Source of the DNA: Paenibacillus sp. FSL R5-0490 | GTDB lineage: Bacteria > Bacillota > Bacilli > Bacillales > Cytobacillaceae | DNA length: 64,000 nt | Direction: 5' to 3' | NCBI RefSeq assembly: GCF_001956215.1 | Contig: NZ_MRTQ01000022.1 | Location: forward strand, 1-64,000 | In this document: piece after piece, positions 51,868-60,368 of the stretch | How positions within the stretch are numbered: position 1 is the first letter of the stretch | Layout: the number at the start of each line of letters is the position of its first letter | Made by a program: the position numbers and the translations under genes | Notes under the pieces: generated by a model | Databases searched by the model: none | Seen by the model: only the letters and a program-made list of their open reading frames with translations | What the model was told of the DNA's origin: nothing

Positions 51868-52773
51868 ATGTTATTAAAAAGAAGATTTCCGTCAGATGAA
51901 TTATGGTATATGAGATATTTGAACACCCGAATGGAGTTAACCGAAAAAGAAAAGCAGCACTGGGCCAACCTTGAAAAAGGCTATGAAGGAGAGGTGAAAT
52001 TTGACCTTCTGACTGAAAAATTGACCGAAGTAAGGGTGGTGATTCATGATCTGTTACTGGAAGTGAACAACTCCTATTTTCAAATTGACACCTTGATCAT
52101 TTCAGAAAGAATGATCCATCTAATAGAAATAAAAAATTTCCAGGGAGACTGGCACCTGGAATCTGACAAGCTATTTGCCGTAACTACCGGCCGGGAATAT
52201 AAGAATCCTGTATACCAATTAAAAAGAAGTGCCGCCCTATTCCGCCAGCTGCTTCAAATCCTCAAGCAAACCATTCCCGTTGAAGCCTCCGTTATTTTTA
52301 TCAACCCTGAATTCACCTTATACCAAGCTCCCATGGACCAGCCCATTATCCTGCCAACCCAAATAAACCGATTCCTGAAAGACTTGAATCATCCCCCGTC
52401 CAAACTAAATGAGGGTCACAGAAAACTGGCCCAGCAATTACTGTCACTCCATCAAACCAAAAATCCCTATACTATTTTGCCCGATTATCACTTTGACCAG
52501 CTGAAAAAAGGGATGTATTGCATGGATTGTCATTCTCTTCTTACTCCTGTACACAAGAATCTGGTATGCAAAAAATGCGGCGGGCATGAAAAAATAGATC
52601 AGGGTATTTTGCGGAATATAAAAGAGTTCAAGCATCTCTTTCCCGAGCGAAAGCTGACAACCCAAGGCATCCATGAATGGTGTAATGCCAATATAAACAA
52701 AAGAACTTTCTCCAGGGTATTAAAGAAAAACTTTACAGCGCGCGGCAGCACCAGTAATACCTATTATGAGTGA
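51868..52773 (+). CDS. NERD-domain protein with C-terminal zinc ribbon
   Basis: A 301-residue protein. The NERD (nuclease-related) domain spans about 35-160: GYEGEVKFDLLTEKL, LLLEVNNSYFQIDTLIIS and IHLIEIKNFQGDW carry the E-D-ExK-like restriction-endonuclease motif (D in QIDTL, E and K in IEIKN). A zinc ribbon follows near 211-235 (CMDCHSLL ... CKKCGG), then a basic helical tail. Nuclease activity is inferred from the fold; a role in DNA handling is usual to suggest but unproven. AGGAAGTGGAAA precedes the ATG. Array 3 begins about 60 bp after the stop. Confidence 0.85.
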   Translation: MLLKRRFPSDELWYMRYLNTRMELTEKEKQHWANLEKGYEGEVKFDLLTEKLTEVRVVIHDLLLEVNNSYFQIDTLIISERMIHLIEIKNFQGDWHLESDKLFAVTTGREYKNPVYQLKRSAALFRQLLQILKQTIPVEASVIFINPEFTLYQAPMDQPIILPTQINRFLKDLNHPPSKLNEGHRKLAQQLLSLHQTKNPYTILPDYHFDQLKKGMYCMDCHSLLTPVHKNLVCKKCGGHEKIDQGILRNIKEFKHLFPERKLTTQGIHEWCNANINKRTFSRVLKKNFTARGSTSNTYYE

Positions 52774-52834
52774 GTGTTGTTGATGGGAGGAGGTGACGCG
52801 GGTACGGGGTTCTTATGTCCGGTGGTGTACCCGG

Positions 52835-53172
52835 GTTCTGACTCTGGATCCTCGATTCTACCTTTCTGTGTCCGAAGTTGAACCAGGTTCTGACTCTGAA
52901 TCCTCGATTTTACCTTTCTGTGTCCGAAGTTGGCCCAGGTTCTGACTATGGATACTCGATTCTACCTTTCTGTGTCCGAAGTTGGACCAGGTTCTGACTC
53001 TGAATCCTCAATTCTACCTTTTTGTGTCCGAAGTTGGGCCGGGTTCTGACTCTGAATCCTCGATTCTACCTTTTTGTGTCCGAAGTTGGACCAGGTTCTG
53101 ACTCTGGATCCCAGATTTCTTCTTTCTGTGTCCGAAGTTAGCCTAGGTTCCGACTCTGAATCCTCAATTCTA
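52835..53172. repeat. 52-bp tandem repeat array 3 (about 7 units)
   Basis: Units begin at 52835, 52887, 52939, 52991, 53043, 53095 and 53147, exactly 52 bp apart. The local variable part is TGAATCCTCGATTCTACC and the shared part is TTTCTGTGTCCGAAGTTGG then CCAGGTTCTGACTC. The last unit is cut at 53172 by an IS256-type end. Confidence 0.95.
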
Positions 53173-53315
53173 GATTAAGCCCATATAATTGTGTAAAAAG
53201 AAAAGGAGTCAAATTAATTCCTAATGGTCACAATGGTTATCAACGACGAAAAATCATTGTGGAGGAATTAATTTTGACTCAATATCAGTTTAACCTAAAT
53301 CTTGACCATTTATAA
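53173..53315 (+). mobile_element. IS256-family left-end remnant inserted in array 3
   Basis: From 53173 the sequence GATTAAGCCCATATAATTGT plus GTAAAA matches the IS256-family terminal inverted repeat closely (as recalled). About 100 bp later a GGAGG and TTG begin a transposase-like start, LTQYQFNLNLDHL, which stops after 13 codons at 53315. No right end is seen; array sequence resumes at once (GTGACCGAAGTTGATCCAG). Inside, GAGTCAAATTAATTCCT (53206-53222) pairs with AGGAATTAATTTTGACTC (53263-53280), a stem that covers the ribosome site and start codon. Confidence 0.65.
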
Positions 53316-53390
53316 GTGACCGAAGTTGATCCAGCATCAGACTCCAATTCCCGGAAGCCTACTTCCTCTGTCCGAAGCCGATCCGTTTCG
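53316..53390. repeat. Degenerate continuation of array 3
   Basis: GTGACCGAAGTTGATCCAG-CATCAGACTCC and CTGTCCGAAGCCGATCCG are eroded repeat units following the IS remnant. Nothing else is seen between 53390 and the gnt promoter at 53466. Confidence 0.7.
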
Positions 53391-53465
53391 GGAATGCACC
53401 CGCCCCCAGCTCCACCACCCATAAACAAACCCATATTCAAACAATAATTCCAATCAATTTTAAAT

Positions 53466-53479
53466 TTAAAGCGTTTGCA
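53466..53479 (+). promoter_or_regulatory. CcpA cre box at the gnt promoter
   Basis: TTAAAGCGTTTGCA fits the cre consensus with one mismatch and overlaps the -35 region, so CcpA binding would block transcription. Confidence 0.7.
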
Positions 53480-53502
53480 TTTTATTTCATTTGGATTATA
53501 AT
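53475..53502 (+). promoter_or_regulatory. gnt promoter
   Basis: TTGCAT (53475-53480) and TATAAT (53497-53502) with a 16-bp spacer. Confidence 0.65.
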
Positions 53503-53518
53503 ACTTGTATACAAGTAT
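53501..53518 (+). promoter_or_regulatory. GntR operator
   Basis: ATACTTGTATACAAGTAT is a perfect 18-bp palindrome identical to the known B. subtilis GntR operator, overlapping the -10 box and start site. A further GTATAC half-site pair follows at 53516-53530. Confidence 0.9.
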
Positions 53519-53557
53519 ACACGTATACTCAAAATGTCATTTCATAAAGGTGATGTC

Positions 53558-54289
53558 ATGAACGATTCTGCTGAATTTCTATATCCGCAAAAATGGCTGT
53601 CTAAGGCTTCCTCTGGCGATCGTGTCGCGTATGAGCTTAGGATGCGCATTATTGCCGGTTTGATTGAAAGCGGTACCACGCTTTCTGAAAATAAATTGGC
53701 CGCTGATTTTTCTGTAAGCCGTTCACCGGTTCGTGAAGCTTTAAGGACACTGGCATCTGAAAATATCATCCGCCTGGAAAGAACGGGTGCGGTGGTTGCC
53801 GGGTTAACTGAAAAAGAAATAGAAGAAATATACGATGTCCGTCTGATGATTGAGACATTCGTGTTTGAACGTCTTATCAGCATGGACACAAATGAATTGG
53901 CGATGGAGCTCAGCAAGGTGCTGGAGATGATGAAGGTGGCTGTCAAGTACCGGGATGCGGATGAGTTTGCGTATCAGGATCTTCTGTTCCACGAAATCAT
54001 CATTGGATCTATTGGCCATTCTTATATCCAGCTGATCTGGAATAATTTAAAGCCCGTGATGGAAGGCTTCATTCTTTTATCCATGCGCGTGCGCTTTAAG
54101 GAAAATTATGAAGATCTTAATCGGATTGTGAAAAATCATGAACTATATATTGATGCAATTAAAACAAAAGACAGAGACCTCATGATTCAGTCGCTGCACG
54201 AAAATTTTGATGATGTTCAAGGGAAAGTGGACGATTTATGGAGGTCACAGCAAATGCTGTCAAAAGGGGTTAAACAACAAGATGACTAG
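53558..54289 (+). CDS. gntR: Gluconate operon repressor GntR
   Basis: A 243-residue FadR-subfamily GntR regulator. The winged helix lies at about 25-85 (ENKLAADFSVSRSPVREALR), with an FCD effector domain after about 95 (EEIYDVRLMIETFVFERL). It represses the operon through the palindrome at 53501 and is released by gluconate. AAAGGTGATGTC precedes the chosen ATG; an in-frame start at 53534 has none. Its stop overlaps the gntK start by 8 nt. Gene order gntR-gntK-gntP-gntZ equals that of B. subtilis. Confidence 0.93.
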   Translation: MNDSAEFLYPQKWLSKASSGDRVAYELRMRIIAGLIESGTTLSENKLAADFSVSRSPVREALRTLASENIIRLERTGAVVAGLTEKEIEEIYDVRLMIETFVFERLISMDTNELAMELSKVLEMMKVAVKYRDADEFAYQDLLFHEIIIGSIGHSYIQLIWNNLKPVMEGFILLSMRVRFKENYEDLNRIVKNHELYIDAIKTKDRDLMIQSLHENFDDVQGKVDDLWRSQQMLSKGVKQQDD

Positions 54290-55823
54290 CTATATGTTAG
54301 GGATTGATATTGGAACCACCAGTACAAAAGCCGTGTTATTCAGTGAAAAAGGAGATGTGATTCAGCAGGAAAACATCGGATATCCGCTGTACACTCCTGA
54401 TATCTCCACAGCAGAACAGGATCCTGATGAGATTTTCTCTGCTGTCGTTCAAGCCATAGCGAATATTACGAAAAACCATCATGATAAAAAACTGTCCTTT
54501 GTGTCCTTCAGCAGTGCGATGCACAGTGTGATCGCGATGGACGAGAATGACCTGCCGCTTACGCCGGTCATTACCTGGGCCGATAACCGCAGTGAAGCCT
54601 GGGCACGCAAAATTAAAGAAGACTGGAATGGACATGAGGTCTATAAACGGACCGGCACACCGATTCATCCTATGTCCCCATTAAGCAAGATCACCTGGCT
54701 TGTGAATGAGCGTCCGGAGATTGCCAACAGGACAAAAAGATATATCGGCATTAAAGAATATATCTTCAAAAAGCTTTTTGATGAATATGCTGTCGATTAT
54801 TCACTTGCTTCCTGCATGGGCATGATGAATCTCAAGACATTGGACTGGGATGAAGAGGCATTAGCGATTGCGGGCATCAACCGCTCTCAGCTATCCAAAC
54901 TCGTTCCTACGACAAAGATGTTCCAAAACTGCCATCCTATTTTAGCCAAACAAATGGGCATCGATCCAGAGACACCTTTTGTGATCGGCGCAAGTGATGG
55001 TGTGCTTTCGAACCTGGGTGTGAATGCGATCAGAAAAGGTGAGATCGCCATCACCATCGGGACAAGCGGTGCGATACGGACCATTATTGATAAACCCCAG
55101 ACCGATGAAAAAGGGAGAATTTTCTGTTACGCCTTAACAGAAAATCATTGGGTGATTGGCGGACCGGTGAACAATGGAGGAATGGTCCTCCGCTGGATCC
55201 GGGATGAATTTGCCTCATCTGAAATCGAAACGGCCAAGAGATTAGGCATTGATCCGTACGAAGTATTAACAAAAATCGCCGAACGCGTCAGGCCGGGCGC
55301 TGATGGCCTGCTGTTCCATCCATACCTCGCAGGTGAACGTGCTCCTTTATGGAACCCGGACGTCCGCGGATCCTTCTTCGGATTAACGATGTCCCATAAG
55401 AAGGAGCATATGATTCGGGCAGCGCTTGAAGGCGTCATTTATAATCTGTACACCGTGTACCTGGCATTAGTGGAATGCATGGACGGTCCGGTAACCCGGA
55501 TTCAGGCAACAGGAGGCTTTGCCAGATCTGAGGTTTGGCGGCAAATGATGTCCGATATTTTTGAATCGGAAGTCGTCATACCTGAAAGCTATGAAAGCTC
55601 CTGTCTCGGTGCCTGTATTTTAGGATTGTATGCCACAGGAAAAATTGACTCGTTTGATGCCGTTTCGGATATGGTGGGCGATACCTACAAGCATACACCG
55701 AAGGAAGAGGCTGCAAGAGAATACAGACAGCTGCTGCCGATCTTCATCCAATTATCCAGAGCGCTTGAGGATGAATATACTTCGATCGCCAACTATCAAA
55801 GAAGCTTAATACACCATAACTAG
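54282..55823 (+). CDS. gntK: Gluconokinase
   Basis: A 513-residue FGGY-family kinase phosphorylating gluconate to 6-phosphogluconate with ATP. It shows the N-terminal phosphate loop YMLGIDIGTTSTKAVLFSEKG (4-24 in part), TWADNRSEAWA near 94, the GASDGVLSNLGVNAI block near 240 and the late ATGGFARSEVW signature near 411. The ATG at 54282 overlaps the gntR stop, which implies coupled translation; an upstream in-frame ATG would lie far inside gntR. Second gene of the operon. Confidence 0.93.
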   Translation: MTSYMLGIDIGTTSTKAVLFSEKGDVIQQENIGYPLYTPDISTAEQDPDEIFSAVVQAIANITKNHHDKKLSFVSFSSAMHSVIAMDENDLPLTPVITWADNRSEAWARKIKEDWNGHEVYKRTGTPIHPMSPLSKITWLVNERPEIANRTKRYIGIKEYIFKKLFDEYAVDYSLASCMGMMNLKTLDWDEEALAIAGINRSQLSKLVPTTKMFQNCHPILAKQMGIDPETPFVIGASDGVLSNLGVNAIRKGEIAITIGTSGAIRTIIDKPQTDEKGRIFCYALTENHWVIGGPVNNGGMVLRWIRDEFASSEIETAKRLGIDPYEVLTKIAERVRPGADGLLFHPYLAGERAPLWNPDVRGSFFGLTMSHKKEHMIRAALEGVIYNLYTVYLALVECMDGPVTRIQATGGFARSEVWRQMMSDIFESEVVIPESYESSCLGACILGLYATGKIDSFDAVSDMVGDTYKHTPKEEAAREYRQLLPIFIQLSRALEDEYTSIANYQRSLIHHN

Positions 55824-55835
55824 GGGGAAATAACA

Positions 55836-57182
55836 ATGCCGCTGTTAATAGTAGCAATTGGAATCGTTGCCTTATTAATTCTGATAATGGGCTTAAAATT
55901 AAATACCTTTATTTCTTTAATTATCGTTTCATTTGGCGTTGCGCTGGCACTCGGAATGCCGCTCGACCAAATTGTCAAAACCATTGAAGCCGGATTAGGC
56001 GGAACACTTGGCCACCTGGCACTCATCTTCGGACTTGGCGCCATGCTGGGCAAGCTGATCGCCGACTCTGGCGGCGCCCAGCGAATTGCCATGACTCTTG
56101 TCAATAAATTCGGTGAAAAGAATATCCAATGGGCCGTAGTGGCTGCATCCTTTATTATTGGTGTTGCCTTATTCTTTGAAGTGGGACTTGTTCTATTAAT
56201 TCCGATCGTATTTGCTATTTCAAGAGAATTAAAGATTTCTATTTTGTATCTTGGTATCCCGATGACAGCGGCTTTATCTGTCACACACGGATTCCTGCCG
56301 CCTCACCCGGGTCCGACTGTTATTGCCGGTGAATATGGTGCAAACATTGGTGAAGTATTGCTTTATGGTTTCATCATTGCGATTCCAACCGTTATTTTAG
56401 CTGGACCGGTCTTTACGAAAATCGCTAAAAAGCTCGTTCCGGATTCATTCACAAAAAGCGGAAACATCGCTTCTCTGGGAGAGCAGAAAACCTTTAAGCT
56501 TGAAGACACACCAGCTTTTGGAATCAGTGTATTTACGGCTTTGCTTCCTGTTATTTTAATGTCAATCGCAACGATTATTACTTTGCTTCAAAAAACAATG
56601 GGATTTGAAGATAATAGCTTACTTGCTGCCATCCGCTTTATTGGAGATGCCGGCACTTCGATGCTGATCTCCTTATTGGTTGCCATCTATACCATGGGAT
56701 TGGCAAGAAAAATCCCAATCAAAAATGTGATGGATTCCTGCACAACGGCCATCAGCCATATCGGGATGATGCTTTTGATTATCGGAGGAGGCGGCGCCTT
56801 CAAACAGGTATTAATTGATGGCGGTGTCGGTGACTATGTGGCCGAGCTTTTCAAAGGGACAAGCCTGTCTCCGATTTTACTGGCATGGATTATCGCGGCT
56901 ATCCTGAGGATTTCATTAGGATCTGCCACAGTGGCTGCATTAACGACAGCTGGATTAGTCATTCCCCTGCTGGGCCAAACGGATGCAAATCTTGCCTTAG
57001 TGGTGCTTGCAACAGGTGCGGGAAGCTTAATCGCTTCTCACGTCAATGATGCCGGCTTCTGGATGTTCAAGGAATACTTTGGTTTGAGCATGAAGGAAAC
57101 GTTTGCAACATGGACTTTGCTTGAAACAATAATATCTGTTGCTGGATTAGGATTTATTTTATTGTTAAGCTTATTTGTATAA
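55836..57182 (+). CDS. gntP: Gluconate:proton symporter
   Basis: A 448-residue GntP-family permease with about twelve spans. Family features are the N-terminal LKLNTFISLIIVSFGVALALGMPLDQI, GFLPPHPGPTVIAGEYGANIGE near 150 with the conserved HPGP, and SHVNDAGFWMFKEYFGLS near the C-terminus. It imports gluconate. AGGGGGAAATAAC lies before the ATG, 12 nt after gntK. A 14-bp hairpin separates it from gntZ. Confidence 0.94.
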   Translation: MPLLIVAIGIVALLILIMGLKLNTFISLIIVSFGVALALGMPLDQIVKTIEAGLGGTLGHLALIFGLGAMLGKLIADSGGAQRIAMTLVNKFGEKNIQWAVVAASFIIGVALFFEVGLVLLIPIVFAISRELKISILYLGIPMTAALSVTHGFLPPHPGPTVIAGEYGANIGEVLLYGFIIAIPTVILAGPVFTKIAKKLVPDSFTKSGNIASLGEQKTFKLEDTPAFGISVFTALLPVILMSIATIITLLQKTMGFEDNSLLAAIRFIGDAGTSMLISLLVAIYTMGLARKIPIKNVMDSCTTAISHIGMMLLIIGGGGAFKQVLIDGGVGDYVAELFKGTSLSPILLAWIIAAILRISLGSATVAALTTAGLVIPLLGQTDANLALVVLATGAGSLIASHVNDAGFWMFKEYFGLSMKETFATWTLLETIISVAGLGFILLLSLFV

Positions 57183-57191
57183 ACACTTTAT

Positions 57192-57229
57192 GGCAATGAA
57201 ACCCTACTTTATAAGAGGGTTTCATTGCC
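57192..57229 (+). terminator. Intercistronic hairpin between gntP and gntZ
   Basis: GGCAATGAAACCCT (57192-57205) pairs perfectly with AGGGTTTCATTGCC (57216-57229). No T-run follows, so it may stabilise the upstream mRNA end or attenuate transcription rather than end it. Confidence 0.65.
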
Positions 57230-57257
57230 TATTATTCTGAATGAAGGAGCAGGAACT

Positions 57258-58664
57258 ATGAAAAATACAATTGGTGTTATTGGTCTCGGCGTAATGGGGA
57301 GCAATATCGCTTTAAATATGGCCAACAACGGCGAGAAGGTAGCTGTATATAATTACACAAGGGATTTAACCGATCAGCTTGTACAAAAGCTTGAAGGGCA
57401 AGCCATAAGCCCTTATTACGAAGTAGAGGATTTTGTCCAGTCTCTGGAAACACCGAGAAAGATCTTTTTAATGGTGACGGCTGGAAAAGCCATTGATTCT
57501 GTTATCGCAAGCTTACTTCCTTTCCTTGAAGAGGGCGACGTTATCATGGACGGGGGCAACTCCCATTTCAAAGATACGGAAAAAAGATATGATGATCTGA
57601 AAGCAAAAGGAATCGGCTATCTGGGTATCGGCATTTCAGGCGGTGAAGTGGGAGCATTAACAGGGCCTTCCATCATGCCTGGCGGTGATCAGGATGTCTA
57701 TGAAAAAGCGGCTCCAATTCTTACGAAGATCGCTGCAAAGGTTGACGGGATGCCTTGCTGTGTTTACATCGGACCTAAAGGGGCAGGCCACTTTGTCAAA
57801 ATGGTACATAACGGAATCGAGTATGCAGATATGCAGCTGATTGCTGAGGCCTATATATTCTTAAGAGAAAAGCTGGGATTATCTGTTGAGGAAATAGCGG
57901 ATATCTTTGAAACATGGAATCAAGGCGAGCTGAAGAGCTATTTAATCGAGATCACAGCAGCTATTTTAAGGAAAAAAGATGAGCGCACAGGGCTGCCGCA
58001 AATCGATGTCATCCTTGATAAAGCCGGACAAAAGGGAACCGGAAAATGGACCAGCCTGCAGGCGATCGATAATGGGATCCCAACCTCGATCATTACAGAA
58101 TCTTTATTCGCACGCTATATTTCTGCTCTAAAGGATGAGCGTGTGGCGGCAGAAACACTTTTAACAGGTCCTGAGAAGGATCAGATAATCCTTGAAAAAG
58201 ACGTCTGGATTGAATACATCAGACAGGCTTTATATATGGGGAAAGTGTGTGCCTATGCACAAGGATTTACACAATATAAAATGTCATCTGAGCAAAATGA
58301 CTGGAATCTGCCTTTAAAGGATATCGCTCTGATTTTCCGCGACGGCTGCATCATTCGTGCGGAATTCTTAAATGTCATCAGCGAAGCCTACCAGGAGCAG
58401 CCGAACCTGGCAAACCTCCTTGTCTCCCCTTACTTTGCAGAGAGAATCAGGGACTACCAGACAGGCTTGCGCAAAATTGTCTGCGAAGGCATTCAATCCG
58501 GCATCGCATTGCCATGCTTGAGCTCTTCTCTTTCCTATTACGACAGCTACAGGAATGGAAGATCAAATGCCAGCCTGCTGCAGGCACAGCGTGATTACTT
58601 CGGTGCCCATACGTATGAGCGGACTGATTTAGAAGGGACTTTCCATACTAATTGGAATGAATAG
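57258..58664 (+). CDS. gntZ: 6-phosphogluconate dehydrogenase (decarboxylating), GntZ
   Basis: A 468-residue enzyme oxidising and decarboxylating 6-phosphogluconate to ribulose-5-phosphate with NAD(P)+. The dinucleotide site is GVIGLGVMGSNIALNMANNG (5-24), substrate binding MDGGNSHFKDTEKR near 99-112, the signature GISGGEVGALTGPSIMPGG near 126-144 and KAGQKGTGKW near 256. It completes gluconate entry to the pentose pathway. AAGGAGCAGGAACT precedes the chosen ATG. A terminator follows. Confidence 0.95.
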   Translation: MKNTIGVIGLGVMGSNIALNMANNGEKVAVYNYTRDLTDQLVQKLEGQAISPYYEVEDFVQSLETPRKIFLMVTAGKAIDSVIASLLPFLEEGDVIMDGGNSHFKDTEKRYDDLKAKGIGYLGIGISGGEVGALTGPSIMPGGDQDVYEKAAPILTKIAAKVDGMPCCVYIGPKGAGHFVKMVHNGIEYADMQLIAEAYIFLREKLGLSVEEIADIFETWNQGELKSYLIEITAAILRKKDERTGLPQIDVILDKAGQKGTGKWTSLQAIDNGIPTSIITESLFARYISALKDERVAAETLLTGPEKDQIILEKDVWIEYIRQALYMGKVCAYAQGFTQYKMSSEQNDWNLPLKDIALIFRDGCIIRAEFLNVISEAYQEQPNLANLLVSPYFAERIRDYQTGLRKIVCEGIQSGIALPCLSSSLSYYDSYRNGRSNASLLQAQRDYFGAHTYERTDLEGTFHTNWNE

Positions 58665-58669
58665 ATAGC

Positions 58670-58712
58670 AAAAACGCTTGCCCCCCTATTGCGGGGACAA
58701 GCGTTTTTTTTG
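58670..58712. terminator. Bidirectional terminator between gntZ and aspA
   Basis: AACGCTTG pairs with CAAGCGTT, with an inner CCCC/GGGG stem, and T-tracts lie on both sides (eight T on the plus strand). Confidence 0.9.
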
Positions 58713-58718
58713 TTTACC

Positions 58719-60149
58719 TTAATCTCTTTCAAGCAGCGCAGCGCCTGCAATGCCAGGATCCGTCATTTCATATGGATCGAGGATTAAATCGAGTTCTTCT
58801 TCTGTCAGAACATCATATTTCAGGCACAGCTCCCTGATGGAACGGCCTGTTAAAATCGCTTCCCGTGCAATTCTGGATACGACTTCATAGCCAAGGTGAG
58901 GGTTGACGGCAGTAATGATGCCGACACTCTTTTCAACATAGTCCCTCATTCTTTCTTCATTGGCTTCAATTCCTTTTACACAATGCTCTGTAAACGTATT
59001 GAACGCATTGTTCATAATGCTGATCGATTGCAGAAGGTTAAAGATCAGGACTGGCTCCATGACGTTCAGTTCCAGCTGTCCCGCTTCTGAAGCAAGGGAG
59101 ATCGTGTTGTCGTTCCCGATGACCTGGAAGGCAACCTGATTGATCAGTTCCGGAAGAACAGGGTTTACTTTACCAGGCATAATGGATGAGCCCGGCTGTC
59201 TTGCCGGAAGAGAAATTTCACCAAGACCCGCTCTTGGGCCAGAAGCCATCAGGCGCAGGTCATTTGCGATTTTGGACATATTGGTCATGCAGATTTTCAG
59301 TGCTCCGGAAACCTCAGTGTAAGAATCCGTATTCTGAGTGGCGTCTACAAGATGTTCTGCCCCTTTAAATGGCAGGCCGCTGATATCGGCAATATGCTTC
59401 ACCACTAAGTCAATGTATTTCGGGATGGCATTCAGACCTGTTCCAACTGCCGTTGCGCCCATGTTCAGCTCATATAAGTGCTGTTTGGATTGCTGAATGC
59501 GCTTGATGTCGCGAGCAATGACGCGGCTGTAGGCTTCAAATTCCTGCCCAAGCCTGATTGGAACAGCATCCTGCAAATGGGTCCGGCCCATTTTAATCAC
59601 ATGGCTGAATTCCTTTGATTTTTCAAGGAAAACAGAGTGCATATTTTCCATTGTCAGGATTAATTGATCCAGCAGATTTAATACTGAGATGTGCATAGCT
59701 GTCGGGAACGCATCATTCGTCGACTGCGACATATTAACATGGGTATTAGGGCTGCAATGGGAATAATCGCCCTTTTCATGGCCCATGATTTCAATCGCGC
59801 GGTTCGCAAGGATTTCATTAATATTCATATTAATGGATGTTCCGGCACCGCCCTGGATCGGGTCCACAATCACCTGATCATGCCATAATCCTTCAATCAT
59901 TTCATCGGCTGCCTGTACAATCGGGTCTCCGATGCCTGAGTAAAGGCGCTTAACTTCCATATTCGCCATGGCCGCTGCCTTTTTCACGATGGCCATTGCC
60001 TTGATTAACTCCGGATGAATCCGGTAGCCTGTAATCGGAAAGTTCTCAACCGCACGAAGCGTCTGAACGCCATAATAGGCATCAGCCGGTACTTCCTTAG
60101 AGCCTAGAAAATCTTTTTCGATTCTGTAGCTGTTCTTTGCTGCTAACAT
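58719..60149 (-). CDS. aspA: Aspartate ammonia-lyase
   Basis: A 476-residue fumarase/aspartase-superfamily enzyme converting aspartate to fumarate and ammonia. The superfamily signature GSSIMPGKVN (320-329) holds the catalytic Ser in the mobile loop; GAGTSINMNINEILANRA (101-118) and SQSTNDAFPTAMH (141-153) are the other conserved regions. The Asn/Thr pattern and overall length suit AspA rather than fumarase. Monocistronic, converging on gntZ. AGGAGAAGAAGTC lies before the ATG. No asparaginase or AnsR is adjacent. Confidence 0.92.
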   Translation of the reverse strand: MLAAKNSYRIEKDFLGSKEVPADAYYGVQTLRAVENFPITGYRIHPELIKAMAIVKKAAAMANMEVKRLYSGIGDPIVQAADEMIEGLWHDQVIVDPIQGGAGTSINMNINEILANRAIEIMGHEKGDYSHCSPNTHVNMSQSTNDAFPTAMHISVLNLLDQLILTMENMHSVFLEKSKEFSHVIKMGRTHLQDAVPIRLGQEFEAYSRVIARDIKRIQQSKQHLYELNMGATAVGTGLNAIPKYIDLVVKHIADISGLPFKGAEHLVDATQNTDSYTEVSGALKICMTNMSKIANDLRLMASGPRAGLGEISLPARQPGSSIMPGKVNPVLPELINQVAFQVIGNDNTISLASEAGQLELNVMEPVLIFNLLQSISIMNNAFNTFTEHCVKGIEANEERMRDYVEKSVGIITAVNPHLGYEVVSRIAREAILTGRSIRELCLKYDVLTEEELDLILDPYEMTDPGIAGAALLERD

Positions 60150-60320
60150 TGACTTCTTCTCCTTTATATAAACCTTTCAGATATATATAGGTTTTGTAAT
60201 AGCTTATCCTTCGTATTCACTATAAGCCTGAAAGGATGAATTGGCAATGGTTATGGCACAATAAAAAAGACCTTTTTCCCGGTATGCCTGAATGCTTGGG
60301 AAGCTGGTAATTTCAGTGAA

Positions 60321-60334
60321 TGAAACCGCTTACC
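60321..60334 (-). promoter_or_regulatory. Weak cre-like site upstream of aspA
   Basis: TGAAACCGCTTACC differs from the cre consensus at two positions and lies about 170 bp before aspA, in the 60150-60368 gap where nothing else stands out. Confidence 0.25.
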
Positions 60335-60368
60335 TTTAAGTGGGAATTTTCATTGCTTTATATCCGGT

